A stretch of DNA of 64,000 nucleotides from Hydractinia symbiolongicarpus (lineage: Eukaryota; Cnidaria; Hydrozoa; Anthoathecata; Hydractiniidae). This document shows, piece after piece, positions 1-10,893 of this stretch; position 1 is the stretch's first letter, and the number at the start of each line of letters is the position of its first letter. The notes beneath the pieces are model-generated. The model was not told where the DNA came from. It did no database searches and saw only the letters and a list, made by a program, of their open reading frames with translations. The position numbers were made by a program, and so were the translations under genes. Where the stretch lies: the NCBI RefSeq assembly GCF_029227915.1, contig NC_079884.1:3906001-3970000 (forward strand), read 5' to 3'.

Positions 1-270
1 TCTTCCATGTTTTAACCTAAACAACAGATTAATAATTTATAATTAGATTTAAAAATTTGGTTATGACAACTGATCTGTTGTAGATGGAAACCTTGTCACA
101 TTTAACAAGGAGAGAATGGAAATCTGGACATTTGTGATTTTAGTTGTTCAAGCAATATATGATAGTTAAGCATCATTTCCTAAAAAAATTTGGATGATTG
201 CCTTTCACTAAGTAATTATATTTATCCATTTTTATATTTTAAGCAATCCTTACCCTCCTTTTCCTCCTAG

Positions 271-354
271 AACCTTGTACAAGAACAGATTGAAAAGCTG
301 GGCATGCATAGAAGATTTTATACTGAAAACAAGGCTTCTTGCCAACATAAGATG
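271..354 (+). CDS. possible 3'-terminal exon of an unidentified gene
   Basis: A strong pyrimidine tract ends in TCCTCCTAG at 262-270, a good acceptor on the plus strand. Two frames stay open behind it. One runs through GATG to a possible donor GTAAAT at 355. The other ends in TGG TAA, with the stop at 355-357, and would be a C-terminal exon. The rest of the gene lies left of the window. I do not recognise the protein in either frame. The open frame beyond 360 reads like translated AT-rich non-coding DNA, so I do not extend the exon. Confidence 0.25.
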
Positions 355-584
355 GTAAATGGGATGTCTAGCAACTACCCTGGGAAAATGAAACTGGTGA
401 ATTTTATTTTTTTTATTGTGAGATTTTATTGCTTAAAGAAATTTATTGCACCAATTCAAAAAAAAATAATAATTGGCAAGTATGTGACTTATACAGTAGA
501 TTTATGTTACACAGTGGTAAGTACAGTTTTAGTCTGAGTTGTGACACTATCAAAAATGTATGTTTGCATCCTCTGATCAACCCA

Positions 585-620
585 TTTACAGTATAAAAAC
601 CCAGCTTTTTATACTGTAAA
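585..620. repeat. perfect 15-bp hairpin
   Basis: Arms 585-599 and 606-620 are perfect reverse complements around a 6-nt loop. There is no T-run after it and no gene around it. Confidence 0.7.
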
Positions 621-1169
621 AGTGCCCTAAGGCTTTTTCTGCCAATAGACAGTCCATCATTTCATCTAAGCATAAAAAAGCCCTGGGAACAGAATTTAGT
701 GACCCTGATTTGTTTTTATTCTTGTTTTCTACGAAAGTTTCCCACCAAAAACAAGAGAGTTAGCATTTCTGACCACAATAGCAAAGCTGAACTGTAGTCA
801 GACATGCTGACTTGTTCCAAAACGGCCAAAAAGCCATTCAGGCAATTTTGGTGTTTTTTAAACTATCAACCTGGGCCTGCATGCTTTGCTACAACCAACA
901 TTTTTTTGGTTAGAGTAAAGCATTAATGCTTTATCTTAGAACCTACAGGAAATTACTGTTGTTAGAAAAACACAGACTTTATATCAACATTACTTTGTTT
1001 ATCAAAACATGAATTTCATGGGCCAAACATGCTTTTCCTAATGACAGGAGTGTTTGTTAACAGCAGGACATTGAGCCTTTTAAACCAAGAGTCCATTACA
1101 TAATTTTTGCGGAAAAAAATAAATGCAGATATACTGTGATTGTATGACAAAGAAACTTTTTTTAATTTT

Positions 1170-1450
1170 TTTTTTGATGTAGAGTTTTCAAAAAAGTCAT
1201 CATACTGTCAGTTCCAAGTTAACACTATCAAATTTTAAAAGAGGAAACATAAAACGTTTAAGGAAAAATAAGTGGCATATTTGGATTTATCAACAAAAAA
1301 TCTATAGGATATGTAATTTTAAATACCATAGGATTAATAGAACAGGACTATTGTAATTTAAAGTTTTTAATTTTTAAACCCTTATATTTAACTGCAGTTA
1401 AACATTTCACTGCAGTTGATTTGTAGGGTAATTTCTTCATAAAACATTAC
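1170..1450 (+). repeat. arm A of an inverted repeat pair
   Basis: This stretch matches the reverse complement of about 2850-3095. Shared landmarks in order are ATCAAATTTTAAAAGAG, AAGTGGCATATTTGGAT, AATACCATA and CTGCAGTTGATTTG. Identity is moderate with indels. It looks like two copies of one old interspersed repeat in opposite orientation. Confidence 0.55.
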
Positions 1451-2006
1451 AGTTACTACTAATAGAGGCCCTGTATGTGTAGTGAAACTTCTGGCGAGTT
1501 CACGAGTTTTCAGATAAAAGGATTGGCCTTACATATACAGGCGTTTTCAGGAGTCCAGAACTGTTTCATAAATTCCAGCGTGACGTTATTTATTTGAATT
1601 TATTTAAAGTCCTATCAAATGCCTTTGTGTAATGAAATAGACTAAAAATAACTTTGCTTCACATACAAAGCTTACTGCTGGAAATGTAAACAACAGTATT
1701 CATCTATAGCTAGCTGCTATTTCAAACAATCTTGCTTTTCATTCACTGAAAAATACAGACATAATTCTGTACTGTCGATAGTAAATTTTGAATTAACTAG
1801 CTACTCAGCCTGTAAAATCCTTTCCACTTAAAATCAGACGTTTTATTATACTTACTAACTAGCTAAGAATAAAAATACTGTTTTAGCTACACATCGATTT
1901 CAAGACGTTATTGCATACAAATACAAAGTTTGCGTGACTTAAAAGCTACGTTTTGCTGCTACTGATCTATTTAATTAGAACTCTAAATAAGATAACATTA
2001 ACTTAC

Positions 2007-2064
2007 CTTCCTTTGCCAAAGGTACTGCCACAACGAGTAAAAAAGAAAGAACCACCGAGTACAT
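2007..2064 (-). CDS. first coding exon of a secreted protein (signal peptide only)
   Basis: On the minus strand an ATG at 2064 opens a 19-codon exon, MYSVVLSFLLVVAVPLAKE, then one G and the donor GTAAGT (2006-2001). The peptide has a typical hydrophobic core and small residues before AKE, so it reads as a signal peptide. Splice phase is 1. The remaining exons would lie to the left; I found none I would defend before the window edge. Upstream sequence at 2065-2110 is GC-richer than its surroundings, consistent with a 5' UTR. The product is unknown. Confidence 0.5.
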
Positions 2065-2287
2065 GTGTGGTAGTACAGGGCCGTCGAGCCGCGTGCGATA
2101 GCAAAGTCCTGGAAACAAGTTAGAGTTTTGATTTACTTATTTTTTTAAAATACGGCGGGAGAAAAGGAAAGGATAGACGGAAGCTTGAAGAAGAAAAACT
2201 AGCTGTTGCTAGCTGACTAGTCCTTCAATTTGCATGTTATATTATCATATTTGTATAAAATATACCATATCGCTGAAATTAAAATAT

Positions 2288-2645
2288 GATAGATAGATAG
2301 ATAGATGTGCATATTTTACATGGCTAGCCTTACAAATATCGAGGGATATACCCTGTCTATTATTTCCAGGAGGGGCCATGGCGTAGATTGAGAGTCCTAG
2401 AGTATTTAATGCTCATTTTGAGCTACGCAGACCCAATTAGAGCCCGCGCTCTACTAGACAACTCCCGGCAACATCCAACAGCCCACACAGTGTGCCATCT
2501 TCCCAATTTCCCTCACATGGCTTGGGTTAAACCCGGGGCTATGGTAACATTCACTCGCCCATGTTGAATCGCCGTCAAGAGGAATCGAACCCCGGTCTCC
2601 CGCACAGAGTACGAGAGCTATAACCACTAATCTACAGCGCCACAA
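2288..2645 (-). mobile_element. tRNA-derived SINE, full-length copy 1
   Basis: Read on the minus strand, the element starts GGCGCTGTAGATTAGTGG. It has a pol III A-box-like TAGATTAGTGGTTA and a perfect B box, GGTTCGATTCC. A roughly 250-bp body shared with five other copies follows, and it ends in an (ATCT)n tail, seen on the plus strand as GATA repeats at 2288-2306. The head derives from a tRNA but is not a working tRNA gene. Other copies are near 24.7, 26.1, 44.1, 46.1 and 48.2 kb. Confidence 0.85.
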
Positions 2646-2849
2646 CTAATGCGGTACGAATTACTAAAAAATGAGAGAGGATGGTGAAGGCTAAAATTCT
2701 GCATCTGGGTAACATGCCTAAAATATAATATTTTGATTGTTTTTAACAAAGATGAACAACATTTGAATTCAGCACAAAATTTTATGAGAACATGCAATTT
2801 TTTTAAGTTTATACTCTGTATATATAACTGACTCTATTAGTAGCCGAAA

Positions 2850-3095
2850 ACTTGATGTTTTTGAAGAAATATTGAAATAACCCTGCAAAACAACTGCAAT
2901 AAAAATTTTGGACTGCAGTTGAATATTACATGGTCAAACTTCAAATTATAATAGCTAGCTAAGTCCTTTTCTAATAATCATATGGTATTCAGAATTTCAT
3001 ATATTTTATAATTTTTGCTAATAGATCCAAATATGCCACTTGTTTTTCTCAAAAGTTTTTATTTGCTCTTTTAAAATTTGATGATGTTAACCTGG
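2850..3095 (-). repeat. arm B of the inverted repeat pair
   Basis: This is the inverted partner of about 1170-1450. The 1.4 kb between them holds the signal-peptide exon and SINE copy 1. A short piece of the same repeat (CTTTTAAAATTTGATGAT) recurs near 25095. Confidence 0.55.
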
Positions 3096-4055
3096 ATCTG
3101 TTCTGGTCCAGATTGCGAACCCGGTCTGTTTATAAACAGGATGGCTGGGTATGTATGGATGACCAGATTATGTTTTTTTGGCCTGATTATGTCGTGGTGA
3201 CCAAATTATGAACCCTGATGCAATGGCTGGCCAGTCCTGAGTATGTACTTTCTGCCTTGTTTGTAAACAGGGAAAGCTGCCGTACACAATTCGGGCAGCG
3301 TTCATAATTGGGACTTTTCGGACTTAAAATGAATTCAAATGAATCAGAGGGCATCAATCTACACTCTTTAAAAGTTTTAAAACTCAAACATTGTTTCCGT
3401 AAAAAGAAACCACAGGAAAAGACCTCTTTTCACCAAATCCTCGCAAATGCCAGAGCCAAAAAGCTTACCGTTGAAAACTAAACAAGTAACGTCACGCTGA
3501 AATTCATCTATAACTATAGCTAACTGTATGGAATGTTTATTTTCTCCCCCCCCCAAAAAAAAAACAAAAAAAAAACAAAAGAAAACAGACCTAATTAACA
3601 GAATTAATCGTGAAATTTAACTAGCTAGCTAACTACAAACCTGGAAATAGTATTTTTGCTAGGAGACCCATAATTTTTCTCACCCCTGGAAAACAAATTG
3701 GAATAATAGTTGTTTGGGATAAAACATTCACAAAAGTACACTTGGTTCTTTTTTTATATAATTTTGCAAAATGGTCCAAATAAAGTTGTGCTCTTTTTTA
3801 CTCTAATGTGACTATTAATTTACAAGAATCTTAAATAATACCTAGCAGGTATTTATTTTTGCAAACCTAGCCAAAATTTGTAAAAAGCACAAAAATATAA
3901 ATACCCTTGATTAGGTCAATTTTTTGCAACAATTAAATGAGGAAACAACATTTTATATTTCTTGCTTTCTTTCAGTTTAACTATAAATTGTTATGTTGCA
4001 TCTGCTTTAATATGCTGCAAATCAATGGCAACGCGCTTAAACTGTTAAATAAAAA
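3096..4055. other. non-coding stretch upstream of RAD51AP1
   Basis: AT-rich intergenic DNA with a C-run/A-run tract at about 3547-3580. I see no gene. The RAD51AP1 promoter should lie in its last few hundred bases; no clear TATA or initiator stands out. Confidence 0.4.
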
Positions 4056-7000
4056 ATGAGTCGTAGGTAATGTTTTCTTTCTTAATATATTGCATCCTTT
4101 CTGAGAAACACCCTGGGAGTTAATTTTCTTTTCAGGAACTGGTCATATAGCTCAAAGTTGTTCTGAAAAAGGCAGAGGGACTTGTACAGTAAAAATGCTC
4201 CTCTTAAACTTCAAGGAAAGTAAATTAAAGTTATTATTTCCAGGTGACTAGTCAATAAACTTCTGAGTCGGTCGACTCATATTTGTTGATTGTAAAGCTA
4301 TTTCTGTTATTATAATTTTTGAAAAATCTGTTTTTCTGTATATATTGTATTGACAGAACAGCAGCATTTAAATTAAATTGACAATTCAGTATCAATAATT
4401 GTACACCTTTAGGAACTTGAAAAGGGTGGATTACAGCAAATTTTCTACAAGTTGCAAGTCCGATAGCGAAGGTAATAGTAATCTAATAAAAGTTAGTGCC
4501 ACATATCTGCAAAAGCTGAATAAAAACTATATACTTGTAAAATCATTATCATAGTATTCATAGAATTATACTAGACTGAATTCTGATTTCTCTCTTTATA
4601 TGCTTTAATATATAGTAAATTCTTTTTTTTTCTTTTTTTTGATAATACAATTAGCCTACCTATACGTGGATAAATTTTTGCGAGTATTTAATTTGGCGAA
4701 TGACCAAAATGGAATATTTGGCGAGGATTTAATTTTGCGAATACAAAAAAATATTTATTTTGGCAGGGACTTATTTTAGCGAATGACACAAAGAAATAAA
4801 TTTTATTTACAAAACTTGTTATGAATATAAAAAAAGTTTTCTTTTTTGGGGAAAAACGTTTTTTTTTCCTGATTACAAAAAAAACATTTTTTTTTAACAT
4901 CTGGTGAGGATTTAATTTGGCGAACAGTCAGTTATCAAAATTTTGACAGATACTTAATTTGACGAAATTCGCCAAGTTCGCCAAATTCAATCCTCAGCAA
5001 ATTTTATCCACTTAAGGCAAATTTCAAATTTTGCATTTATCTCTCTCAGATGATTTTCAAGATTCTCCTCCTTCTGTTACTAAAAAAGTGAAGACAATAA
5101 AAGACAAGAATATACAAAATAAGAAAACAGTTGTGAAAAAGAATCAGTCAAATTATGCTTCAAACAGAACGTCTCGGTAAGATTTTTCATGTTTTTTTCT
5201 TTTACCTTTTACTTTATATATTCTGCAAAAGCTCTAATGTTCTATATTAAAATTTTAATTATGTTAGCAAGAAACAACAATACTTCTAGAACCGTTCAAC
5301 AAAATAATATTGGAAAAGGATCCCTTTTTTCATCTATATTGCAAGGATTTTGTTTGTTTGTTTATTACCCAATTCCTTTCTAATTCATGTCTTTGATATT
5401 TAGCACTTCAAATGTAGAGGCTTTATTTGAGCAAGATGTGTTAACAGCAATTGAAGTATCTCGAAGCAATAGTTTAAATACCAAAAAGAAGAAAGATATT
5501 ATTAGTATATCTGATAGTGAAGAGGAAGTTGTTAATTTATTAAAAAAGAAAAGAAAAAGTGTCCCGCTTGAAGGTATAAGATTGGTAATGTTTACCAATT
5601 TGTTGATTCTATTTACATCATATCAGGTGTATTAAGAAGGAATTTCATAAATCCCACTTCTCCGTTTTATTTTTAGATAGCTCTGAAGAGGAATCGTCCA
5701 GTTCCTGTCGTCTTGCTGATACTGTATTAATTATAAGACATGATGATAAGAAGTCAGACACCCTAGAGAGTAATATAAAAGAAGGTATATATAAAAGAGC
5801 GTTTGATAATATGGTCAAAATGTCAGGAAAATTTTGTACCATCAAAAAATGTCAGGAATTTTAAGGAAGATTAAATTTTAGATTTTTTTTTTAAAGAATT
5901 AGTATTATTTTTGAGCTAATCTATCAATATTTTGCTATGCTGCATGATTATGATACTTTTATGACTCATATTTATCTATTAGGCACCTTTATAACACAGT
6001 TTTAGGGCCCATACCTTTCAGAGCCTTAGATATTGGCTATTACTCGAAACTACCCCTAAAAAACTCTACAAAATTCTTATAATCGGGTATATTAACTTTC
6101 GATAGGGTTATTGTTCGAACTTAAAACTTGCAATTCGGATTAGCGAGTTTGGCAATAATTTTCGCGGGAACTAATTTTCACGAAAAACTCGTAATTAATC
6201 TTTCTTCCTATTCGTAAGGTATTACCCGGTCCTATTTAAGGGCGGTTAATTGTGGTAAAAATTTTCAAGATAATTTAAAGTCAGAACGTAAACATGCAAA
6301 AATTCTCTCAGTTGCCATCTAATTGTACCCCCTTCTTAATGTGTAATGATTTTAAATAAACTTTGTGGGAGATTTCAATAATGGATCTAGACAAGTAAAA
6401 GGTACGTGGAAACTAAAAAAATTACTAATTTGGTTATAAGCCTAACTTTTTGTTTCCGCTTGTTAAGTTTTCATTTACCTTGATGGAATAAATTTTTGCG
6501 AGAATTAAATTTCACGAGTTTAGGACGTTTTGCGAAATGCTTTAATCTCCACAGTCACCTTTTACGATGTTCTCGTGAATTTTTGTCAATACCTTGTTTT
6601 TTGCAAAATTCAGGGATAAGTAGTTTTGTTGGCTTAAATTCATCAATTTTCGACCTCATAAATATTTTGATTTTAAATATACAAGGAATTGCGAGTCATT
6701 TTTTTTCAATGGGCTTCCCTTAAATCTTAGTGATTGGCCATTCGCAAAAAATATGTCCTCGCGAAATTTATATCGAGACTATATTAATCGAATCGAACTT
6801 TGCAATTTTAAAAAATTGCAAAGTTCGATTCGCGAAATCGGGACAATTAATTTTCGCGAAGATTCTATTTCATTTAGGTATATTGAATAATTATACACAT
6901 TTTTCAGCATATGTGCTTTATATCGTTGTAGAATCAAATGGGTCACCGCTAAAAATGGAAAAGAAAGTATCAAAACCAGTCGTCAAAAATAAAGAAAACA

Positions 7001-7777
7001 AGAAAAATGTAGCTATTAACAATTTACCTACAGAGGATATACGCAAAACAACGAATAATAACGGTATAATATTTACGTCATTAAAATGAAAGCCGGATTT
7101 CCACTTTAAAAAAATACGCGTATCGTACCGAAATCAGTTGATCTGATTGGACAAACTTGATCTTTTGAGTGATATGTATCGATACCTAAAAAGTTGGATT
7201 TAATTCAACATTTTTTGTCGTAGTACGTGTATCAAAAATTCAACAAAAGAAAAGAATAATTAAGAGTTGTTACCTTTGAACTAATCATTGAAATTAAAAT
7301 AATATGTTACGATATGATACGTTATATTTTTAAGTGGAAATCCGGCTTAAGACTCGCAAATGATGCATAATTTTAAATAATTTAGATTTCAGTGGGATGA
7401 AATCTTCTCGATATTGTACTCTACTCGTAAAAATTAATTCCATGCAAAAAATACTTTTTCTTAATAGAAAAAATAGACTTGTACTTTGTTGAATGTAGTA
7501 CGAAATTTATTATGGTGAAGTAACTTATTTTTATATATATCAGCGATAAAGCAAAGAAAAGCCGCGTTTATTAATCAGTAAAATTCTAATTTTAACAATT
7601 TTATGTGTTTCAGGAAATAAAAAAGGATCGGTAACTCCAAAACAACTGCCAAACAAAAACAGTCCCGTTCTTAGCAGCAGTAAAGTTTTAACACCTGGAA
7701 GATTGAGGCTTGGTCTTTCAAGAAATATAAGAATTGCGAAACCGTTACATTCTAATGTGAATATGTATCCATGTTGA
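4056..7777 (+). CDS. RAD51AP1: RAD51-associated protein 1 homologue (seven exons, 256 aa)
   Basis: Exons are 4056-4066, 4413-4471, 5050-5176, 5404-5573, 5677-5784, 6932-7063 and 7614-7777. All junctions are GT-AG and all phases fit, giving 771 nt. The N-terminus, MSRRNLKRVDYSKF followed by SDSEDDF, parallels the conserved start of vertebrate RAD51AP1 (basic, xVNYSxF, acidic, DDF). The C-terminus has GRLRLGLSRN and KPLHSN, the family's conserved RAD51-binding end. The middle is lysine/serine-rich and disordered. It holds IISISDSEEE, which looks like a SUMO-interacting motif. In vertebrates this protein binds RAD51 and branched DNA and stimulates strand invasion in homologous recombination in the nucleus. 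At 256 aa it is shorter than the human protein (about 335-350). The first coding exon is only 11 nt, which is why automatic prediction may miss it. Confidence 0.85.
4666..5011. mobile_element. MITE with about 35-bp inverted ends (RAD51AP1 intron 2)
   Basis: The left end reads GTGGATAAATTTTTGCGAG then AATTTGGCGAA. The right end is its inverse, with TTCGCCAAATTCAATCC and TTTATCCAC. There is no coding capacity inside. The same termini, more decayed, occur at 6477-6880 and 19568-19762. Confidence 0.65.
5967..6125 (+). mobile_element. internal fragment of the TTAACCCTATT MITE family
   Basis: The stretch TATTTATCTATTAGGCACC through TACTCGAAACTACCCCTAAA matches the interior of the elements at 31999-32502 (inverted) and 62353-62771. 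The termini are missing. It sits in RAD51AP1 intron 5. Confidence 0.6.
6477..6880. mobile_element. MITE with a perfect 21-bp internal hairpin
   Basis: The outer ends are imperfect inverted repeats (GGAATAAATTTTTGCGAG on the left; the inverse of AATAGAATCTTCGCGAAAAT on the right). Inside, 6789-6809 and 6812-6832 are perfect reverse complements with a 2-nt loop. It lies in RAD51AP1 intron 5, just before the exon-6 acceptor. Confidence 0.6.
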
Positions 7778-9154
7778 CTGATTGACTGGCTGACAACTGT
7801 CAAGTTTAGTAACAAATTAATGTTGATGTCACTATGGGGTCTATTTTTCCATTTTAATCTGTATATATTAATTTTGTAATAAATTTTTATTTAAATATTT
7901 ATTTTTAATTTGTTTTTAGTCTTCTTGATTTTTTGTAAAATAAACGCAGCTAGAGGAAATTCTTTAAATTCTTTACTCTGTTGTTCGGGAGAGTGTTAAC
8001 AAATTGAAATTGGTGAATTTTATTTCTGACGCAAGGCAGCAAGGAAGAATTAAGGAGTGACAAAGTTCTGAGATTGAAATGTGTGTTGACCAAGTCCCAC
8101 TTCGGAAAAGAAGGTGAACAGCTTTTAAATAGGAGACTTCAAAATTTCAATGCTTTAACGGGAGAAAGAATAAACATTGGGATCGGAAAAATTAAGAAGT
8201 GACCCGTATTGTAAACAGAGGTTTTGTTATAACAAGAGAATACAGTTAGATAATGTTGTCTGTCAAAGAAAAAAATGATTTACAAAGGACTTGCACGTCC
8301 TTTTAATCGCCAAGATTGTATCTTTATCCAGTAACTGATGTCCAAGTTTTTGAAAAAAATCACTTTAACTCAAGCTCCTGTCTCATTTTTGACTAAATTC
8401 GCGTAACTTGAACATTCATGTCAAACTATTTTCCTCCGTCTCTTGTTACCGGGAGTAAATTGTAATTATTTCACATTAGATATTGTTTTCTTTGGTCTAA
8501 TTATTCAACCATATACTTGTCCAGAGAACTATCCATGCTAGCGTTAAATCAACCCAGTTTTTTTCTGCAAAATAGTTAACAGCGAGGCTGAATGAAAAAG
8601 GATATCGCATATTAACAGTTGCGCATATGATAAAAAATGATTGGCATTTGAGAGCAAACGTGAACATGCCATGTAAACTTTGCCTGATTTAGCTTGTGTA
8701 CAACGGCATATTCAGACAGAATTTCCACGCCTTCTCAAAACTCCTCAAATCTCAATTTTTTATATATGCTAGTTTTTTATATTATTTATTTTGAATCACC
8801 ATAATTTGTAGTTCCTGTGGCCTGCTACTTTTTTTGTTTTGTTTGTAAGAAAATAATGAGATGCCAGTGTGTGTGTTCCTTTATTTTTACACGTGCAAGT
8901 TTTTCTCCTCAAATCTCCTTAATTTTGTTAACAAAAGTCCTCAAATCTTTTTAAATTTTGTTTTAAAAAAAGAGTGGGAACCGTGTTAGATCAACGCAGT
9001 TTACCCGCTTGTTCTAAAAACTTTTTCAGTTAACAACATAGCTAAACGTTCGTAGATGGCTAAAATAATAAACATATTTTATTTTTCTTACCATAATTTT
9101 TATTAATAAAAAATATATAAAAACACGAAAAAAACATAAAAAAATGTCTACTAC
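7778..9154. other. intergenic stretch, 3' flank of RAD51AP1
   Basis: AATAAATTTTTATTT near 7878 is a plausible poly(A) signal for RAD51AP1. The remainder shows no exon, element end or RNA gene that I can support. Confidence 0.4.
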
Positions 9155-9640
9155 TTAATGTAGTATTGAGAACTCTTCATTCATCTTGTTCATTATTAAC
9201 TGTAGACGAGATCTCACTGTCGAACATTTAATCCTTGGTTTGTAAAAACATCTCTTTGAGCATTTTTTTTCAATGTCACTTATAAAATGTCCAACTATGT
9301 CCTGAGTAAACTCATTTAATTGGTGAAATCTTTCTTCCAAAGATTTTAGATTAGCTTCTAGGTCGAAATTTTGTTCTTGAAGCTTAATAGCCTGTGTGTC
9401 TTTCTCAATTATTTCTCTCGATAAATTTGAAATCTCATTCTCTTTTTGACAACGTTCTTGTTCTAGCTGTAGTTGCAAAAGAGATACTTCTATGGCATGT
9501 TCTGCCAGCAGCTTGGCGACTATGCTTTCATTCTCTTGTTTAACTTGAGCGTCAGACTTATTTTGTACAAGCTGGTTGTTGATAACTTGTTTATTTGATT
9601 TGTTTTTAAATCGATTCTTCTTCATCTTGCGTTTACCCAT
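9155..9640 (-). CDS. orphan coiled-coil protein, single exon
   Basis: The open frame continues to 9700. I prefer the ATG at 9640 because its context (AAGATGG) is good and the 20 residues before it look like 5' UTR. That gives 161 aa. Residues 1-30 are strongly basic (MGKRKMKKNR then more K, R and N), suggesting nuclear targeting or RNA binding. Residues about 35-120 are rich in E, Q, L and K with heptad-like leucines, so one long coiled coil. The C-terminal 40 residues contain three cysteines and several basic residues. I do not recognise a family. With no homologue visible the gene call rests on frame length and composition. Confidence 0.45.
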   Translation of the reverse strand: MGKRKMKKNRFKNKSNKQVINNQLVQNKSDAQVKQENESIVAKLLAEHAIEVSLLQLQLEQERCQKENEISNLSREIIEKDTQAIKLQEQNFDLEANLKSLEERFHQLNEFTQDIVGHFISDIEKKCSKRCFYKPRIKCSTVRSRLQLIMNKMNEEFSILH

Positions 9641-9673
9641 CTTGTATATTTCACAAGTAAACTGTAAATGATT

Positions 9674-9720
9674 GTTCCATGACAACCAATTTGACGTCAA
9701 ATAATGTACATAACGTCATC
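9674..9720 (-). promoter_or_regulatory. candidate promoter: CRE, CCAAT and X-box-like motifs
   Basis: A perfect palindromic CRE, TGACGTCA, lies at 9692-9699. CCAAT is at 9686-9690 and a CRE half-site (ACGTCA) at 9713-9718. GTTGTCATGGAAC, read on the minus strand at 9674-9686, resembles an RFX X-box but is one base short. The cluster sits 35-80 bp upstream of the preferred ATG of the coiled-coil gene. Confidence 0.35.
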
Positions 9721-10893
9721 AAAAATGGTGTCAACTTATTATTACGATTATTTACACAAAAGATCCTCCTAAGTTTCTATCGTTCGAATTAAAACTTAAG
9801 AAAACAGTACAAGCACAGCAACCGCTCAATTAGAAAACTGACTGAGATATCGGTCTTATTCTCACCCTGAAGGCAACCATAAAGGAACGATTTAATGATT
9901 TGGCCTGTAATCCAACCCATGATCTTCTGCACTGGAAGTGAACGCTCTACCACAAGGCTACCAGTTCATGACGTCCTTGTTGTATTACGATTCATTTCAT
10001 TTCCTCTCCTGTACATGTGTATCAGCTTTTTTGTCCGCAAAAACGAAACATTTGCAAGTTATTACCCTGTTTAAAGAAATTATAATTCATATAAGTTGTA
10101 CAAATAGTCGTAATCTCGAATTTGTTTTCAAAGTGTATTCATCGTGGATTTCTTGCTTAGGAGGCCAATAATGTTTTTTTTAAGTTATTTTAGTGCCCTT
10201 TCCATTTTTGGTGCTTTGAGTTAGTGACTGTATTGTTTGATCTTAACCTGTTACTATCGCTTTTAAACTTCCTATATTCGAGATGAAGTTTTTTTTAGGC
10301 CGTATATAGAAGCGTACTAAAGATTTATCAAATTTTTCAAACGAAATGAATCTAATTTTCAAAATAAAATTGTAAATATTGAGATTCATGCATCAAACAA
10401 ACAACCAGTTAAAACAGATTTATTAATTTTGTACTAATTAATCTCTGCTTGCAATCAATATCATTGGCAATCTTAAATTTGTAAATTGGCTATCAGTATT
10501 ATCTGAGAGGCATTAACAAACAAACCAATCAACGCAGATAAATCAATTTGGTTTTATTCAAGTTAGCTATATTATAAAATTAAATTAAATAAAATATATA
10601 CTATTGTTTAATAACTGTCACATAGTAACAAAGCGTATCTACAAATTTTTGCATCAGTAGCTTCTCTAGTATGAAATACTCCCTACACGGACTTGTCCAG
10701 CGTTGTTTGTGTGCCGCGCCTCATTATATTTCTTCTGGTCAGCTTTTATGAAGAGGTTGTTTTTTCAGTCGAGTTGATAACGATAAGATTCCTATCTATT
10801 GAATCTGAAATCCTTCACATAAGAAATGCTCATTTAGATTATATACATGCAGCATTGCTCTCCTTTTCTCCTTGGGTCTGTCAATATTTCAAG
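9721..10893. other. intergenic, with a diverged direct repeat
   Basis: About 10381-10440 and 10501-10560 are related: both carry CAAACAAACAACCAG/CAAACAAACCAATCA, then CAGAT(T/A)(T/A)AT and AATTT. This lies just 3' of the large minus-strand gene and may be its 3' UTR or flank. No gene seen. Confidence 0.4.

Larger units (their letters stand above)
360..2006. other. non-coding stretch
   Basis: I see no convincing exon on either strand. It holds the hairpin at 585-620, one arm of an inverted repeat at about 1170-1450, and a short element with inverted ends (CCTGTATGTGTAG at about 1471, matched inversely near 1542). If the minus-strand gene starting at 2064 continues leftward, its second exon is either hidden here or beyond the window. 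Confidence 0.4.
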
